NCBI RefSeq assembly: GCF_000876655.1
Contig: NZ_JYCN01000002.1
Coordinates: 1-64,000, forward strand
DNA length: 64,000 bases
Reading direction: 5' to 3'
DNA from: Arthrobacter sp. SPG23
GTDB lineage: Bacteria > Actinomycetota > Actinomycetes > Actinomycetales > Micrococcaceae
Part shown: positions 33,213-43,100 of the stretch, in pieces
How the letters are laid out: each line of letters begins with the position of its first letter
Position numbering within the stretch: position 1 is the first letter of the stretch
Notes under the pieces: model-generated
The model's database searches: none
Seen by the model: only the letters and a program-made list of their open reading frames with translations
Told to the model about the DNA's origin: nothing
Program-made: the position numbers and the translations under genes

Positions 33213-35224
33213 TCCCCTCCGTCGCTCCCGCCCCGCTCCAGCGCAAGAACGCCCTCGCCCGGTTCTCCGCCCACCGCCTCTTCGCCTCCCCGGGCGGCGT
33301 GGCAGGCGTCATCTGGCTGGCGGCCATCGTGGCCGCATCGCTGACAGCCCAGTGGTGGCTGCCGTACAAGACCGAAGACCAGGACTTCACCGCCGTGCTG
33401 TCCGGCCCCACCGCGGCCCACTGGCTCGGCACGGACGAACTCGGCCGGGACCTCCTGAGCCGTATTTTCGCTGCCGCCGCGGGCACCCTCGGAACCTCAC
33501 TGATCACCGTGATTGTCGGCGTCGGGCTTGGAACGGTCCTGGCGATGCTGGCGGCCGCCGCCGGCGAACGCGTTGAGGCGGTCATCAGCCGCGTCACCGA
33601 AATCATGATGTCCCTGCCCGGCACGGTGATCATCCTGGCCGTCATCGGCGCAGTGGGGACCAACATTCCGCTGATCATGGCCATCCTGGGCGTCCTCATC
33701 TCCGCCGGCATCTACCGCGTGATGCTCGGCCAGGCGAAGTCCCTCCAGTCCCAGCTCTACGTGGACGCCGCCAAGGTTGACGGCGTCAGCACGCCGGGCA
33801 TCAGCCTCCGTCACATCCTGCCCGGACTGACCAACACCATCGTGGTGCAGTCCGCCCTCATCTTCGCCGTCGGCATGCTCATCCAGGCCGGTCTGGCGTT
33901 CATCGGCTTCGGCCCGCCCATCCCGCAGCCCAGCTGGGGCGGCATGATCCAGGGCGCGTCCCAGCACGTCTACGATGCCCCGTGGCTGATGGTCCCCACC
34001 GGAGCCGTGCTGGCGTTGACTGTCCTGGCCGCCAACGCGATCGGCAACGCCCTGGGCAAAACGCCCAACGCCACCTCCTCCCACCTGCCGTCAGCGGCGG
34101 CCCGCCGCCGGCGCGCCAGTGTTGTGGCTGCAGTCGGAGCCGCCCCCGTGGCTGCCGCGGGGACCCACGACGCAGCGGCCAAGGGCCAGTTGAGCGTCCG
34201 CGGACTCTGTATAGGGGTCGACGGCGGAACTCCGCTGGTCACGGACGTCTCGTTCGACGTCGAGCAGGGGACCGTGTTGGGGCTCGTTGGCGAGTCCGGT
34301 TGCGGCAAGACCATGACCGCGCTGTCCCTCCTCGGACTGCTGCCCTCCGGCGTCTCGGTAACGGGCGGGCAGATCCTGTGGAACGGCAAGAACCTGGCTG
34401 CCGCCACGGAACGCGACATGGAAGGCATTCGTGGCCGGGACATCGCGCTGATCTCCCAGGAACCCATGCGGGCCCTGGACCCGATGTTCACCGTGGGCTA
34501 CCAGCTCACCGCCGCCATCCGGCGGCTCCGGAAAACGGGTAAGGCAGAGGCCCGGAATGAAGCCCTCAGCCTGCTGGAAAAGGTGGGAATTGTGGATGCC
34601 GAACGGATCCTCAAGACCTACCCGCACCAGATCAGCGGCGGCATGGCCCAGCGCGTGGCCATCGCCCTGGCCCTCTCGGGCCGGCCGCGGCTGCTGGTGG
34701 CCGATGAACCCACCACCGCGCTGGATGTGACGGTCCAGGCTGAAATCCTGTCCCTGCTCCGCTCGCTGGTGAAGGACACCGGCATGTCTGTGGTGATGGT
34801 GACGCACGACCTCGGCGTCGTGGCGGATATCTGCGACAACGTCGCCGTGATGTACGCCGGCCAGGTGGTGGAAAGCGGCCGGACCGCCAACATCCTGGAC
34901 AACCCCCGCCACCCCTACACGCTGGCCCTCCTTGCCGCGGACCCGCACGCCAACTCCGCGGCTGACATGCCTGAACGGCTGGCCACCATCAGCGGCCAGG
35001 TCCCGCAGCCCAAGGACTGGCCCGCCGGCTGCCGCTTTGCGGCCCGCTGCCAGTTCGCCGGATCGGCCTGCGCCACCCCGGTGCCGCTGCTGGCCTCCGG
35101 CTCCGAGGAGGGACTGGTCCGCTGCGTCAAGGCCGACGAACTGGCCGTGGAAGGCCTGGAGTGGCTTGCCACCGAAGTGCCCACGCACCGAGTACTGAAA
35201 ATCGTTGAAAAGGACCTGGCATGA
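33209..35224 (+). CDS. ABC transporter permease-ATPase fusion (DppC-DppD type)
   Basis: This is a 671-residue fusion. Residues ~1-290 are a DppC-type permease ([15 protein letters not shown] motif, six membrane segments). An Ala/Arg-rich linker (~290-325) follows, and then a DppD-type ATPase (from ~327) with Walker A GESGCGKT, signature SGGMAQRV and Walker B LLVADEP. The C-terminal oligopeptide-transporter tail has the Cys-rich iron-sulfur-like motif (CRFAARC...C). The start overlaps the dppB-type stop (ATGA). Such fusions are known in actinobacteria, and here there is no frameshift separating the parts. The partner ATPase is the next gene. Confidence 0.93.
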   Translation: MIPSVAPAPLQRKNALARFSAHRLFASPGGVAGVIWLAAIVAASLTAQWWLPYKTEDQDFTAVLSGPTAAHWLGTDELGRDLLSRIFAAAAGTLGTSLITVIVGVGLGTVLAMLAAAAGERVEAVISRVTEIMMSLPGTVIILAVIGAVGTNIPLIMAILGVLISAGIYRVMLGQAKSLQSQLYVDAAKVDGVSTPGISLRHILPGLTNTIVVQSALIFAVGMLIQAGLAFIGFGPPIPQPSWGGMIQGASQHVYDAPWLMVPTGAVLALTVLAANAIGNALGKTPNATSSHLPSAAARRRRASVVAAVGAAPVAAAGTHDAAAKGQLSVRGLCIGVDGGTPLVTDVSFDVEQGTVLGLVGESGCGKTMTALSLLGLLPSGVSVTGGQILWNGKNLAAATERDMEGIRGRDIALISQEPMRALDPMFTVGYQLTAAIRRLRKTGKAEARNEALSLLEKVGIVDAERILKTYPHQISGGMAQRVAIALALSGRPRLLVADEPTTALDVTVQAEILSLLRSLVKDTGMSVVMVTHDLGVVADICDNVAVMYAGQVVESGRTANILDNPRHPYTLALLAADPHANSAADMPERLATISGQVPQPKDWPAGCRFAARCQFAGSACATPVPLLASGSEEGLVRCVKADELAVEGLEWLATEVPTHRVLKIVEKDLA

Positions 35225-36228
35225 GCATCGAGACGGCGGAACGGCAGGACACGGCGGCAGTTGCGCCGGAGCAGCCCATGCTGGAAGTCAAGGACCTGGT
35301 GGTCCGCTATGGCCGCGGGCGGAAGGCTGCGGCCGTGCCGGCAGCAGTGGACGGGGTGAGTTTCAGCATCCTCCCCGGCGAGACCGTCGGCCTGGTGGGG
35401 GAGTCCGGTTCAGGAAAGTCCACCATCGGCAAGGCGATCCTCGGCCTCCAGAAGAGTGCAGGCGGCACCATCGCCTACCAGGGCGAGGACATCACCCACG
35501 CCGGTGCTGCCAAGCGCCGTGCCCTGGGCGGCGAACTGCGGGCCGTCTTCCAGGACCCCAACTCCTCGCTGAATCCGCGGCAGACCGTCGGTGCTTCGCT
35601 GGCGGAACCGCTCCGGCTCCGCGGAGTTACTGCCGCGGAGGCGCGGGAGAAGTCCGAAGCCATGCTGGAACGCGTGGGCCTGCCCCGCGAAGCCGTGGAC
35701 CGCTATCCCAGCCAGTTCTCCGGCGGCCAGCGCCAGCGCATCGCGGTGGCGCGTGCCCTGATTTGCGACCCCCGGCTGGTGGTGTGTGACGAGGCGGTCA
35801 GCGCCCTGGACCTTTCCACCCAGGCGCAGGTGCTGAACCTGCTTGCCGACCTCCGGGACGAGCGCGGCCTGAGCTACCTGTTCATCGCCCACGACATTTC
35901 GGTGGTCCAGTTCCTCGCCCAGCGGGTGGTGGTCCTGTACCGCGGCCAGGTGATGGAAAGCGGACCCGCGGCCGCAGTGACTGAGGCGCCCAAGCACCCG
36001 TTCACGCAGGCCCTCGTGGCTGCCTCACCGGTGCCGAGGCCCGCGGAACAGGCCCAGCGTCGGGCGGCGCGCGAAGCCCTAGGTGTGCGTACTGCCGCCG
36101 CCGTGGCGGTATCGCCGGGCGGCTGTCCCTTCAGCCAGCGCTGCCCGCTGGCAACGGAACTGTGCACCTCTGAACGGCCCGCGCTGCGCAAGGTGGGCGC
36201 ATCCGACGTCGCCTGCCACTACGCCTGA
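35221..36228 (+). CDS. ABC transporter ATP-binding protein (DppF/OppF type)
   Basis: This is a 335-residue ATPase with Walker A GESGSGKST (~59-67), Q-loop FQDPNSSLNPRQ, signature SGGQRQRIAVARAL and Walker B RLVVCDEAVSALD (DEA instead of the usual DEP). The C-terminal Cys-rich CPFSQRCPLATELC segment is typical of OppF. Its ATG overlaps the upstream stop by 4 nt. It completes a four-gene importer and is followed after 7 nt by the first rhamnosidase gene, so uptake and deglycosylation are co-transcribed. Confidence 0.94.
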   Translation: MSIETAERQDTAAVAPEQPMLEVKDLVVRYGRGRKAAAVPAAVDGVSFSILPGETVGLVGESGSGKSTIGKAILGLQKSAGGTIAYQGEDITHAGAAKRRALGGELRAVFQDPNSSLNPRQTVGASLAEPLRLRGVTAAEAREKSEAMLERVGLPREAVDRYPSQFSGGQRQRIAVARALICDPRLVVCDEAVSALDLSTQAQVLNLLADLRDERGLSYLFIAHDISVVQFLAQRVVVLYRGQVMESGPAAAVTEAPKHPFTQALVAASPVPRPAEQAQRRAAREALGVRTAAAVAVSPGGCPFSQRCPLATELCTSERPALRKVGASDVACHYA

Positions 36229-36235
36229 GGAACCC

Positions 36236-38953
36236 ATGTTGACTGGACACTGCGCATCCCGGAATCCCGCCCGCCTTCGGACCAATCATCTGGCAGAAGC
36301 CTTCGGCATAACCAACACCGCCCCGCGGTTCAGCTGGACGCCGCCGCACGGCACCGTCCGGCAGACGGCCTACCAGCTCAGCACAAGCAACGGCTGGGAC
36401 ACCGGGCGCGTGGACTCGGACGTGCACGGCTTCGTGCCCTACGGCGGGCCGGCTCTTGGTTCCCGCGACCGCTTCGAGTGGAAAGTCCGGACCTGGAACG
36501 TGGGACCGGACGGCACCGAGGCGCTGTCCGGCTGGTCCGAGCCCATGGCCGTGGAGCTGGGCCTCCTGCACCCCGGCGACTGGAGCGCCCGGTGGATCGG
36601 CCCCGACGAGCCGGTGATCCCTGCCCCGGCGCAACGCCCGGGCTATGCCCTGCACCGCGACTTTGTCCTGGAGGCCGTGCCGGATGCCGCGCGTGCCTAT
36701 GCCACGGCGCACGGGATCTATGAGCTGTTCATCAACGGCCAGCGGGTGGGGGACCAGCAGCTCACCCCCGGCTCCACGAGCTACCGCAGCACGCTGCAGG
36801 TCCAGACGTTCGATATCGCTCCTTTGCTCCGGCCCGGCTCCAACACCGTGCGTGCCGTCCTTACTGACGGATGGTTCCGCGGTTCCTTCGGGTTCACGCG
36901 CGACGCCGACATGTACGGAACGCAGACTGCTTTCCTGGCGCAGTTGGAACTTGGGTCCGGGGGAGGATGGACGGTCATCGGCACCGACGGGTCGTGGCTT
37001 GTTTCCGCGACGGAGATCCTCGCCGCGGACCTGATGGCGGGCCAGCGCGTGGACCTCCGGGCGGCGGCTGTCCAGGGTGAAGCAGCCCGGCATGCCGTTC
37101 TGCGGGAAGGCAGCTTCAGCACCCTGACCGGTCCGGTGGCGCCGCCCACCCGGATCGTGGAGGAGCTCGCCCCGGTCTCCATCAGCCGCCTCGGCAGCGG
37201 CCACCAGATCGTGGACCTGGGGCAGAACATCAACGGCTGGGCCCGGCTCAACCGGCTCAGCGCCGCCGGGACCGAAGTAACGCTGGTGTACGGGGAAGCA
37301 CTCGACGCCGACGGCGAGGTGACCCGGGACCACCTCCGCCCCATCGACTTCAAGAACCCCGGCCAGTTCCTCGACGCCGGGCAGGTGGATTCGGTGGTCT
37401 CCGCGGGCGTGCCAGGCGAGGTGTTCGAACCGCGGCACACCATCCACGGCTTCCAGTTCGTCTCCGTCCGCGGCCTGGCTGACACCCTGCAGCCGGAGGA
37501 CATCGTCGGCTGCCTGGTGCAGACCGATCTGGAGCGCCTGGGCACCTTCAGCTGCAGCGACGGCCGGCTCAACAAGCTGCACGAAATCGTGGACTGGAGT
37601 TTCCGCGGCAACGCCTGCGAGGTCCCCACGGACTGCCCGCAGCGTGAGAAGGCGGGCTGGACCGGCGACTGGCAGCTCTTTGTGCCCACGGCCACGTACC
37701 TCTACGACGTGGCGGGCTTTTCGCGGAAGTGGCTCAACGATGTCCGCGCCGACCAGTGGGACAACGGAGTGATCGCCAACATCTCGCCGTCGCCCGGACC
37801 CGACGTAACCAGCGCCGAATTCATGGCCTTCACCAACGGGTCCGCGGGGTGGGGAGACGCGATTGTCATGGTGCCCTGGGAGATCTATCTCGCCACGGGG
37901 GACACCGGCATTCTCGACGAGAACTGGGACGCGATGAACCGGTGGCTCGGCTTCATCCGTAGCTCCGCCGAGGGGAACCGGCACCCGGCCAGGGCGGCGC
38001 TTCGCCCCACCCCCGAGGAACACGAGCAGTACCTCTGGGATACCGGCTTCCATTTCGGCGAATGGATGGAACCGGGCGGTCCGGCGCCGGACCTTTTTGC
38101 CTCCCGGTCCATGGACAACGGCATAGTGGCCACCGCGTTCTACCGGCACTCCTCCGCCATCATGGCCGGGATTGCCGCCGTCCTTGGCCGGGACGCCGAA
38201 GCCCGCGAACTGCGGGAGCTGTCCGAGAACGTCCGCTGGGCCTGGCAGCACGAATACCTGCTGCCTGACGGAACAGTATCTGACCAAACAGTGCGCGGAG
38301 GCACCCAGGCAAACTGCGTGCGGGCGCTCGCCTTCGACCTGGTGCCGGACGCTGCCCGCGACGCCGTCACGGATCAGCTCGCCAGCCTGGTCAGGGACGC
38401 GGGCATCCACCTGGGGACCGGCTTCCTTGCCACGCCGTACCTGCTTCCGGCGCTCGCCGACAACGGACAGCTGGACCTGGCGTACGAGCTGCTCATGCAG
38501 GACTCCGCTCCGTCCTGGCTGGTGATGGTGGACCGAGGCGCCACCACCATCTGGGAGGACTGGAACGGCATCGGCCCGGACGGCTCCGTCAAAGGTTCAC
38601 TGAACCACTACAGCAAGGGTGCCGTCGTTTCGTTCCTGCACCGCTACACCGCCGGACTGCGCCAGGCGCCCGGGAGTGCGGGCTGGGAGCGGGTCATCAT
38701 CGAGCCGCGGCCGGGCGCCGGGCTGACCTCCGCCAGCACCTTGCACTGCGGCCCGCAGGGCCTCATCGAAGTGGACTGGACCATCGACGACGGCGTGCTG
38801 GCGCTCACGGCGACCATACCGTCCGGTACCACTGCGGACATCCGCCTGCCCGGTGAGCCGGCCACCGCCGTCGGGCCCGGAACCCATACCTTCGCCGCCG
38901 CTTCGGCGCGCAGCGCAGATACCTCACCGGATCTCCTAAGGAGCACACCATGA
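36236..38953 (+). CDS. alpha-L-rhamnosidase, glycoside hydrolase family 78 (first copy)
   Basis: This is a 905-residue intracellular GH78 enzyme (no signal peptide) that should release terminal alpha-L-rhamnose. Family segments in order are the N-terminal beta-sandwich (NGQRVGDQQLTPGSTSYRS), DGWFRGSFGF, DLGQNINGWARL, the catalytic-domain motif TDCPQREKAGWTGDWQ, GWGDAIVMVPW, TTIWEDWNGI and the C-terminal sandwich with HYSKGAVVSFLHRY. The ATG at 36236 has a gaggaaccc ribosome binding site immediately after the ABC ATPase gene. It is only moderately similar to the second copy (for example QREKAGW versus QRNERLGW), so the two probably prefer different linkages or aglycones. Confidence 0.94.
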   Translation: MLTGHCASRNPARLRTNHLAEAFGITNTAPRFSWTPPHGTVRQTAYQLSTSNGWDTGRVDSDVHGFVPYGGPALGSRDRFEWKVRTWNVGPDGTEALSGWSEPMAVELGLLHPGDWSARWIGPDEPVIPAPAQRPGYALHRDFVLEAVPDAARAYATAHGIYELFINGQRVGDQQLTPGSTSYRSTLQVQTFDIAPLLRPGSNTVRAVLTDGWFRGSFGFTRDADMYGTQTAFLAQLELGSGGGWTVIGTDGSWLVSATEILAADLMAGQRVDLRAAAVQGEAARHAVLREGSFSTLTGPVAPPTRIVEELAPVSISRLGSGHQIVDLGQNINGWARLNRLSAAGTEVTLVYGEALDADGEVTRDHLRPIDFKNPGQFLDAGQVDSVVSAGVPGEVFEPRHTIHGFQFVSVRGLADTLQPEDIVGCLVQTDLERLGTFSCSDGRLNKLHEIVDWSFRGNACEVPTDCPQREKAGWTGDWQLFVPTATYLYDVAGFSRKWLNDVRADQWDNGVIANISPSPGPDVTSAEFMAFTNGSAGWGDAIVMVPWEIYLATGDTGILDENWDAMNRWLGFIRSSAEGNRHPARAALRPTPEEHEQYLWDTGFHFGEWMEPGGPAPDLFASRSMDNGIVATAFYRHSSAIMAGIAAVLGRDAEARELRELSENVRWAWQHEYLLPDGTVSDQTVRGGTQANCVRALAFDLVPDAARDAVTDQLASLVRDAGIHLGTGFLATPYLLPALADNGQLDLAYELLMQDSAPSWLVMVDRGATTIWEDWNGIGPDGSVKGSLNHYSKGAVVSFLHRYTAGLRQAPGSAGWERVIIEPRPGAGLTSASTLHCGPQGLIEVDWTIDDGVLALTATIPSGTTADIRLPGEPATAVGPGTHTFAAASARSADTSPDLLRSTP

Positions 38954-39912
38954 CCCAGGAAACAGGCACCACCACAGCTGCGCCGGCAAGGATGCCCGCA
39001 CCGCCTCCGTTCCCGGCCTTCCAGGCCCCGGGAACGCCCGAGGAAGTGTCTGAGCACTCCCTGGTGCACCGCGAACTCAGCTATGCGATCGCCGTCGGCT
39101 TCCGGCGTTTGGCCATGGACATCTGGCTGCCGCGCACGGCTGCCGGACCCGTCCCGGTGGTGGTGTGGATCCACGGCGGAGCTTTCCAGCTCGGTGACCG
39201 CCGCGAACTGCCACCCACCTTTGCCAGGGATTCGGTCTTCCGGCTGCTGAATGAGGCCGGGATCGCGTGCGCCACCGTGGACTACCGCCATGCCCTGGAA
39301 GCGCCCTTCCCGGCGCAGCTGCACGACCTGAAAGCCGCCGTCCGGTACCTCCGGGAGCATGCTCGTTCCCTGGGCATCGACCCGGACCGCATCGGTGCCT
39401 GGGGCGAGTCGGCCGGCGGACACCTCGCCGCGCTGCTGGGTGTCACGGGGACGCGTGAGGACCTTGAGGGCGGGCTGGGCGTGCAGGGGCATTCCAGCGC
39501 CGTGAGCGCCGTCGTCGATTTCTACGGTGTGTCCTCGCTGCCGGACATGCCGGTGATGGATCTGCCCTCCGGCCTGATGTCCGGCGCCCTCGTGGCAGCG
39601 GTGCCGCCGGGCATGAGCATGGAGCCCGGCCCCATGCTGGTGGGTGGCAGCGCCGACCCCGCCCTCCTGGCGGCGGCCAGCCCGCTGGGCCACGTCACTG
39701 CCGGCGCGCCGCCGTTCCTGTTGATCCACGGTGACAGCGACGGCCTGGTCCCGCTGTCCCAGAGCGAACTACTGGCCGCGGCGCTGACGGACGCCGGTGT
39801 CCGCAACGAACTGGTCACCATCCGGGGCGGCGACCACTGCTTCTTCTTTGCCGAAGACCAGCTGGACGGAATCCTCAGCATGGCAGTGGACTTCTTCGTC
39901 CGCGAGCTTTAA
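38950..39912 (+). CDS. alpha/beta-hydrolase esterase (first of three)
   Basis: This is a 320-residue alpha/beta-hydrolase of the BD-FAE/HSL-like type. The oxyanion segment is VWIHGGAFQLG, the nucleophile elbow is AWGESAGGHLAALLG, and the likely acid and base are in HGDSDGLVP and RGGDHCFFF. It overlaps the rhamnosidase stop by 4 nt (ATGA). Its stop codon sits inside a three-fold 15-bp tandem repeat. The likely role is hydrolysis of an ester in the glycoside substrate (acyl decorations) or of the depside produced by flavonol ring opening. The two cannot be told apart from sequence. Confidence 0.9.
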   Translation: MTQETGTTTAAPARMPAPPPFPAFQAPGTPEEVSEHSLVHRELSYAIAVGFRRLAMDIWLPRTAAGPVPVVVWIHGGAFQLGDRRELPPTFARDSVFRLLNEAGIACATVDYRHALEAPFPAQLHDLKAAVRYLREHARSLGIDPDRIGAWGESAGGHLAALLGVTGTREDLEGGLGVQGHSSAVSAVVDFYGVSSLPDMPVMDLPSGLMSGALVAAVPPGMSMEPGPMLVGGSADPALLAAASPLGHVTAGAPPFLLIHGDSDGLVPLSQSELLAAALTDAGVRNELVTIRGGDHCFFFAEDQLDGILSMAVDFFVREL

Positions 39913-39942
39913 GTCCGCGAGCTTTAAGTCCGCGGGCTTTAA
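39898..39942. repeat. three-copy 15-bp tandem repeat spanning a stop codon
   Basis: There are three consecutive units of gtccgcgagctttaa (39898-39912, 39913-39927, and 39928-39942 with one substitution). Each ends in TAA. The first TAA is the stop of the esterase gene, so the C-terminal codons and stop have been copied downstream. Confidence 0.85.
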
Positions 39943-39976
39943 GGACAGGCCCGACGGCGGACGGTAGCATGCCGCT

Positions 39977-40336
39977 ATGGCTATCGCACGCTTCCCAAGC
40001 TTTGTTATTGACTGCCCCGACGCCGGTGCCCTGGCGGGTTTTTACGCTGCCCTGCTGGGCTGGAACACGAAGGTCGACGACGGCTGGACCGAGATCCGCC
40101 CCGACGACGGCAGCAGCTGCATTTCCTTCCAGCAGGTGGACGACTACCGCGCGCCTCAATGGCCGGGCCAGGACGTGCCCCAGCAGATGCACCTTGACCT
40201 CGTGGTGGCGGACCTGGACGAAGGCGAAAAGGAAGCCATCAAGCTCGGGGCCACGAAGGCGGACGCGCAGCCCGGCACCACCTTCCGTGTTTTCCTGGAT
40301 CCTGCCGGCCACCCGTTCTGCCTCTGCCTGAGCTGA
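39977..40336 (+). CDS. VOC-family (glyoxalase/bleomycin-resistance-like) protein
   Basis: This is a 119-residue single-domain protein of the vicinal-oxygen-chelate fold. Its two beta-alpha-beta-beta-beta modules are visible as FPSFVIDCPDAGALAGFYAALLGW and MHLDLVVADLDEGEKEAIKLG...FRVFLDPAGHPFCLCL. It belongs to the common actinobacterial subgroup of small VOC proteins of unknown substrate. It sits between two rhamnosidase units with its own ATG. A ring-cleavage role is unlikely because it is shorter than extradiol dioxygenases, but it could act in the pathway. Confidence 0.85.
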   Translation: MAIARFPSFVIDCPDAGALAGFYAALLGWNTKVDDGWTEIRPDDGSSCISFQQVDDYRAPQWPGQDVPQQMHLDLVVADLDEGEKEAIKLGATKADAQPGTTFRVFLDPAGHPFCLCLS

Positions 40337-40378
40337 CGGTTCTGTGTAGGCTGACCGTTCCAAAGGTCCATGGACACG

Positions 40379-40396
40379 GTTTCCAGTCAATGAAAC
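40379..40396. promoter_or_regulatory. shared inverted-repeat operator, site 3 (second GH78)
   Basis: GTTTCCAGTCAATGAAAC: arms GTTTC/GAAAC with an 8-nt centre. It ends 76 nt before the TTG start of the second rhamnosidase gene. This is one of five island copies of the motif. Confidence 0.65.
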
Positions 40397-40401
40397 TCCG
40401 C

Positions 40402-40457
40402 TAGCGGGCCTTCGGACCGAACGGCGAGTCTGGAGGAAGTTCCCAGACCACCCGCTA
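40402..40457 (+). promoter_or_regulatory. structured leader upstream of second GH78 gene
   Basis: An outer pair TAGCGGG (40402-40408) / CCCGCTA (40451-40457) encloses an inner hairpin GTCTGG (40428-40433) / CCAGAC (40443-40448). The strongest ribosome-binding-like sequence of the region, ggaggaag (40432-40439), lies at the inner hairpin. It is 33 nt from the annotated TTG, too far for normal use. It may be a regulatory leader, or the translation start may be wrongly placed. Confidence 0.4.
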
Positions 40458-40472
40458 CGAATCGAGCCGACG

Positions 40473-43100
40473 TTGACTCAACCATCCCGCCCCTCCGCCC
40501 TCCGCTTTGAACACCACGAGCAGCCCTTTGGCATCGGCGAGGAGCGGCCGCGGCTCTCCTGGCAGGTCACCACCGAAGCACCGGGCTGGGTCCAGACCGC
40601 CTACGAGCTGGAGCTCGGCCCCGACGAAGACAGCTTGGCCAGCTGTGGCCGGACCGAATCTGCCGAACAGCTCCTCCAGCCGTGGCCGGCACCGCCGCTG
40701 CATAGCCGCCAGCGCGTTGCCGCCCGAGTCCGCGTGTGGGGCAACGACGACGGCCGTCCCTCCGAGTGGAGCCCCGTCACCTACGTCGAAGCCGGGCTCC
40801 TGAACCCAACGGACTGGCAGGCGGCCATGATCCGGCCGGCCCGGGACGAAGCGAGCGAGGACACGGAACCCGCCGCCAGACTGAGCCGGACGTTCGAAGT
40901 CGCCGGCCCGGTGGCCTCCGCACGCCTCTACGCCAGCGCCCACGGGGTTTACGTCGCTTCGATCAACGGCCGGCGCGTCGGCAGCGACCGCCTGGCGCCG
41001 GGCTGGACCAGCTACCACCACCGGCTCCGCTACCAGACCCACGACGTCACGGACTACCTGCAGCCCGGCACCAATGTCATCGGGCTCGAACTCGCCGACG
41101 GCTGGTGGCGCGGCTATCTGGGGTTCCAGGACAAGCGCAACACCTACGGTGACAGCACCGCGGCGATCGCCCAGCTGGAAATCGCCGACGACGGCGGCCG
41201 GATCACGGTCATCGGAACCGACAGCTCCTGGCTCGCGGGCAGGAGTCCGGTGCTCGGGGCCGATCTCTACAACGGCGAAACGTACGACGCCCGGCTGGAG
41301 GACGGCGGCTGGGCGGGTTCCGAGAACGCCGCCCTGGACCCCGTAGCGGTGGAGGACTTCGATGCATCCGTGCTGGTGGCACCGGACGGTCCGGCGGTGC
41401 GGGCCACTGAAGAGCTGCCCGTGCGCGCCGTGCTGGGCACGCCGTCCGGGAAGACCATCCTGGACTTCGGCCAGAACCTCGTGGGACACGTACGCCTCCG
41501 GGTGAGCGGAGAAGCCGGCACGGAGGTGGTCCTGCGCCACGCCGAAGTCCTGGAACACGGAGAACTGGGCACCAGGCCCCTGCGGGTCGCCAAACAGACC
41601 GACCGGTACATACTGCGTGGCGGCCGCGAGGAGATCTGGGAGCCCGAGTTCACCCTCCACGGCTTCCGGTATGTGGAGGTGAGCGGCTGGCCAGGTGACC
41701 TTGACCCGGAGGCGTTCACCGCCGTCGTCGTCCATTCGGACCTGGCCCGGACCGGTACGTTCGAATGTTCCGACCCCATGCTGAACCAGCTTCATGCCAA
41801 CGTTGTCTGGGGGATGCGCGGCAACTTCGTCGACGTGCCAACGGACTGCCCCCAGCGCAACGAACGGCTCGGCTGGACCGGGGACTTCCAGATCTTCGCG
41901 GCCACTGCCTCCTTCCTCTACCGGATCCCCGGGTTCACCGCCTCCTGGTTGAAAGACCTGGCCGCCGAGCAGGGAACCGACGGGCCCCCGCCGCTGGTGG
42001 TCCCCGAAGTGACGTTCGACAAGCCGCCGTTCCCTGTCCGCCCGGTGATGGCCGCGTGGGGTGACGCGGCCGTGCTGGTTCCGTGGGTGCTGTACCAGCG
42101 CACCGGTGACCTGGAGTTCCTGCGACTGCAGCTGCCCGGAATGACTGCGTGGCTGGAGGCTGCTGCCCAGGCCGCCGGACCGGAGCTTAGGTTCGAACAG
42201 GGCTTCCAGTTCGGTGACTGGCTGGACCCGGCAGCACCGCCGAACGAACCAGGTGAGGCCCGGACGCCCTGGCAGCTCGTGGCACAGGCCTACCTTGCGT
42301 ACTCCGCCCGCGTGGCCGGCGAGGCCGCCGAGCTGCTGGGGGAGGACTCCGCCGCCCTTGCTGAGCTCTCGCAGCGGGCCGCCAAAGTATTCCGGGAGCG
42401 TTATATATCCGACAGCGGGCTGCTGATGCCGCCTACCCAGACGGCCTACGCTGTGGCGTTGAGCTTCGGACTGCTGGAAGGCGGGGAGGAAGCTGTGGCC
42501 GCCGCCGGCCTGGCTGCGGCGGTGGAGGCCGACGGTTACTGCATCGCCACCGGCTTCGTCGGTACACCGCTGGTGTGCGACGCGCTGACCGACCACGGCT
42601 ATACGACGGCGGCTTACCGCCTGCTGCTCCAGACGGAATGCCCGTCCTGGCTCTACCCCGTGACCATGGGCGCCACCACCATCTGGGAACGCTGGGATTC
42701 CATGCTTCCGGACGGCAGCATCAACGAAGGCGAAATGACGTCCTTCAACCACTACGCCCTGGGTGCGGTGGCCGACTGGATGCACCGCAGCCTGGCCGGA
42801 CTGGCACCGGCTGAACCGGGCTACCGGAAGCTCCTGGTCCGTCCCCGGCCCGGCGGCGGCCTGGGCTGGGCGCAGGCCCGGCACGAGACCCCCTACGGGA
42901 TGGCCGCGGTCCGCTGGGACCTGGCCGGCCCGGACTTCACGCTGCAGGTGACCGTGCCGGCGGGCTGCACCGCCACGGTGGTGCTGCCCGACGCTGACGC
43001 TACGGCCCATGACGTATGTTCGGGGACGCATTCGTTCAGCTGCGTCGCGGCGCTGCCCGACGGCGCCGCCAGGGCACCCGAGCTCGCGGCACGGCCATGA
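40473..43100 (+). CDS. alpha-L-rhamnosidase, glycoside hydrolase family 78 (second copy)
   Basis: This is an 875-residue cytoplasmic GH78 enzyme with the same domain order as the first copy: INGRRVGSDRLAPGWTSYHH, LADGWWRGYLGF, DFGQNLVGHVRL, catalytic motif TDCPQRNERLGWTGDFQ, WGDAAVLVPW, TTIWERWDSM and FNHYALGAVADWMHR. The TTG at 40473 is the only plausible start and has a weak ribosome binding site. It begins a second transcription unit with its own copy of the shared operator. The stop overlaps the next esterase by 4 nt. Having two GH78 genes in one locus suggests rutinosides plus simpler rhamnosides, or successive rhamnose removal. Confidence 0.93.
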   Translation: MTQPSRPSALRFEHHEQPFGIGEERPRLSWQVTTEAPGWVQTAYELELGPDEDSLASCGRTESAEQLLQPWPAPPLHSRQRVAARVRVWGNDDGRPSEWSPVTYVEAGLLNPTDWQAAMIRPARDEASEDTEPAARLSRTFEVAGPVASARLYASAHGVYVASINGRRVGSDRLAPGWTSYHHRLRYQTHDVTDYLQPGTNVIGLELADGWWRGYLGFQDKRNTYGDSTAAIAQLEIADDGGRITVIGTDSSWLAGRSPVLGADLYNGETYDARLEDGGWAGSENAALDPVAVEDFDASVLVAPDGPAVRATEELPVRAVLGTPSGKTILDFGQNLVGHVRLRVSGEAGTEVVLRHAEVLEHGELGTRPLRVAKQTDRYILRGGREEIWEPEFTLHGFRYVEVSGWPGDLDPEAFTAVVVHSDLARTGTFECSDPMLNQLHANVVWGMRGNFVDVPTDCPQRNERLGWTGDFQIFAATASFLYRIPGFTASWLKDLAAEQGTDGPPPLVVPEVTFDKPPFPVRPVMAAWGDAAVLVPWVLYQRTGDLEFLRLQLPGMTAWLEAAAQAAGPELRFEQGFQFGDWLDPAAPPNEPGEARTPWQLVAQAYLAYSARVAGEAAELLGEDSAALAELSQRAAKVFRERYISDSGLLMPPTQTAYAVALSFGLLEGGEEAVAAAGLAAAVEADGYCIATGFVGTPLVCDALTDHGYTTAAYRLLLQTECPSWLYPVTMGATTIWERWDSMLPDGSINEGEMTSFNHYALGAVADWMHRSLAGLAPAEPGYRKLLVRPRPGGGLGWAQARHETPYGMAAVRWDLAGPDFTLQVTVPAGCTATVVLPDADATAHDVCSGTHSFSCVAALPDGAARAPELAARP

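Noticed and set aside
36131..38410. Long minus-strand open frame opposite the first GH78 gene
   Set aside because: No recognisable domain and no ribosome binding site. The plus strand carries all GH78 motifs in order. The same applies to the 858-codon frame opposite the second GH78 gene (40455-43031).
39977..40336. VOC protein as the missing ring-cleavage dioxygenase
   Set aside because: At 119 residues it has a single VOC domain and resembles small actinobacterial VOC proteins rather than extradiol dioxygenases.
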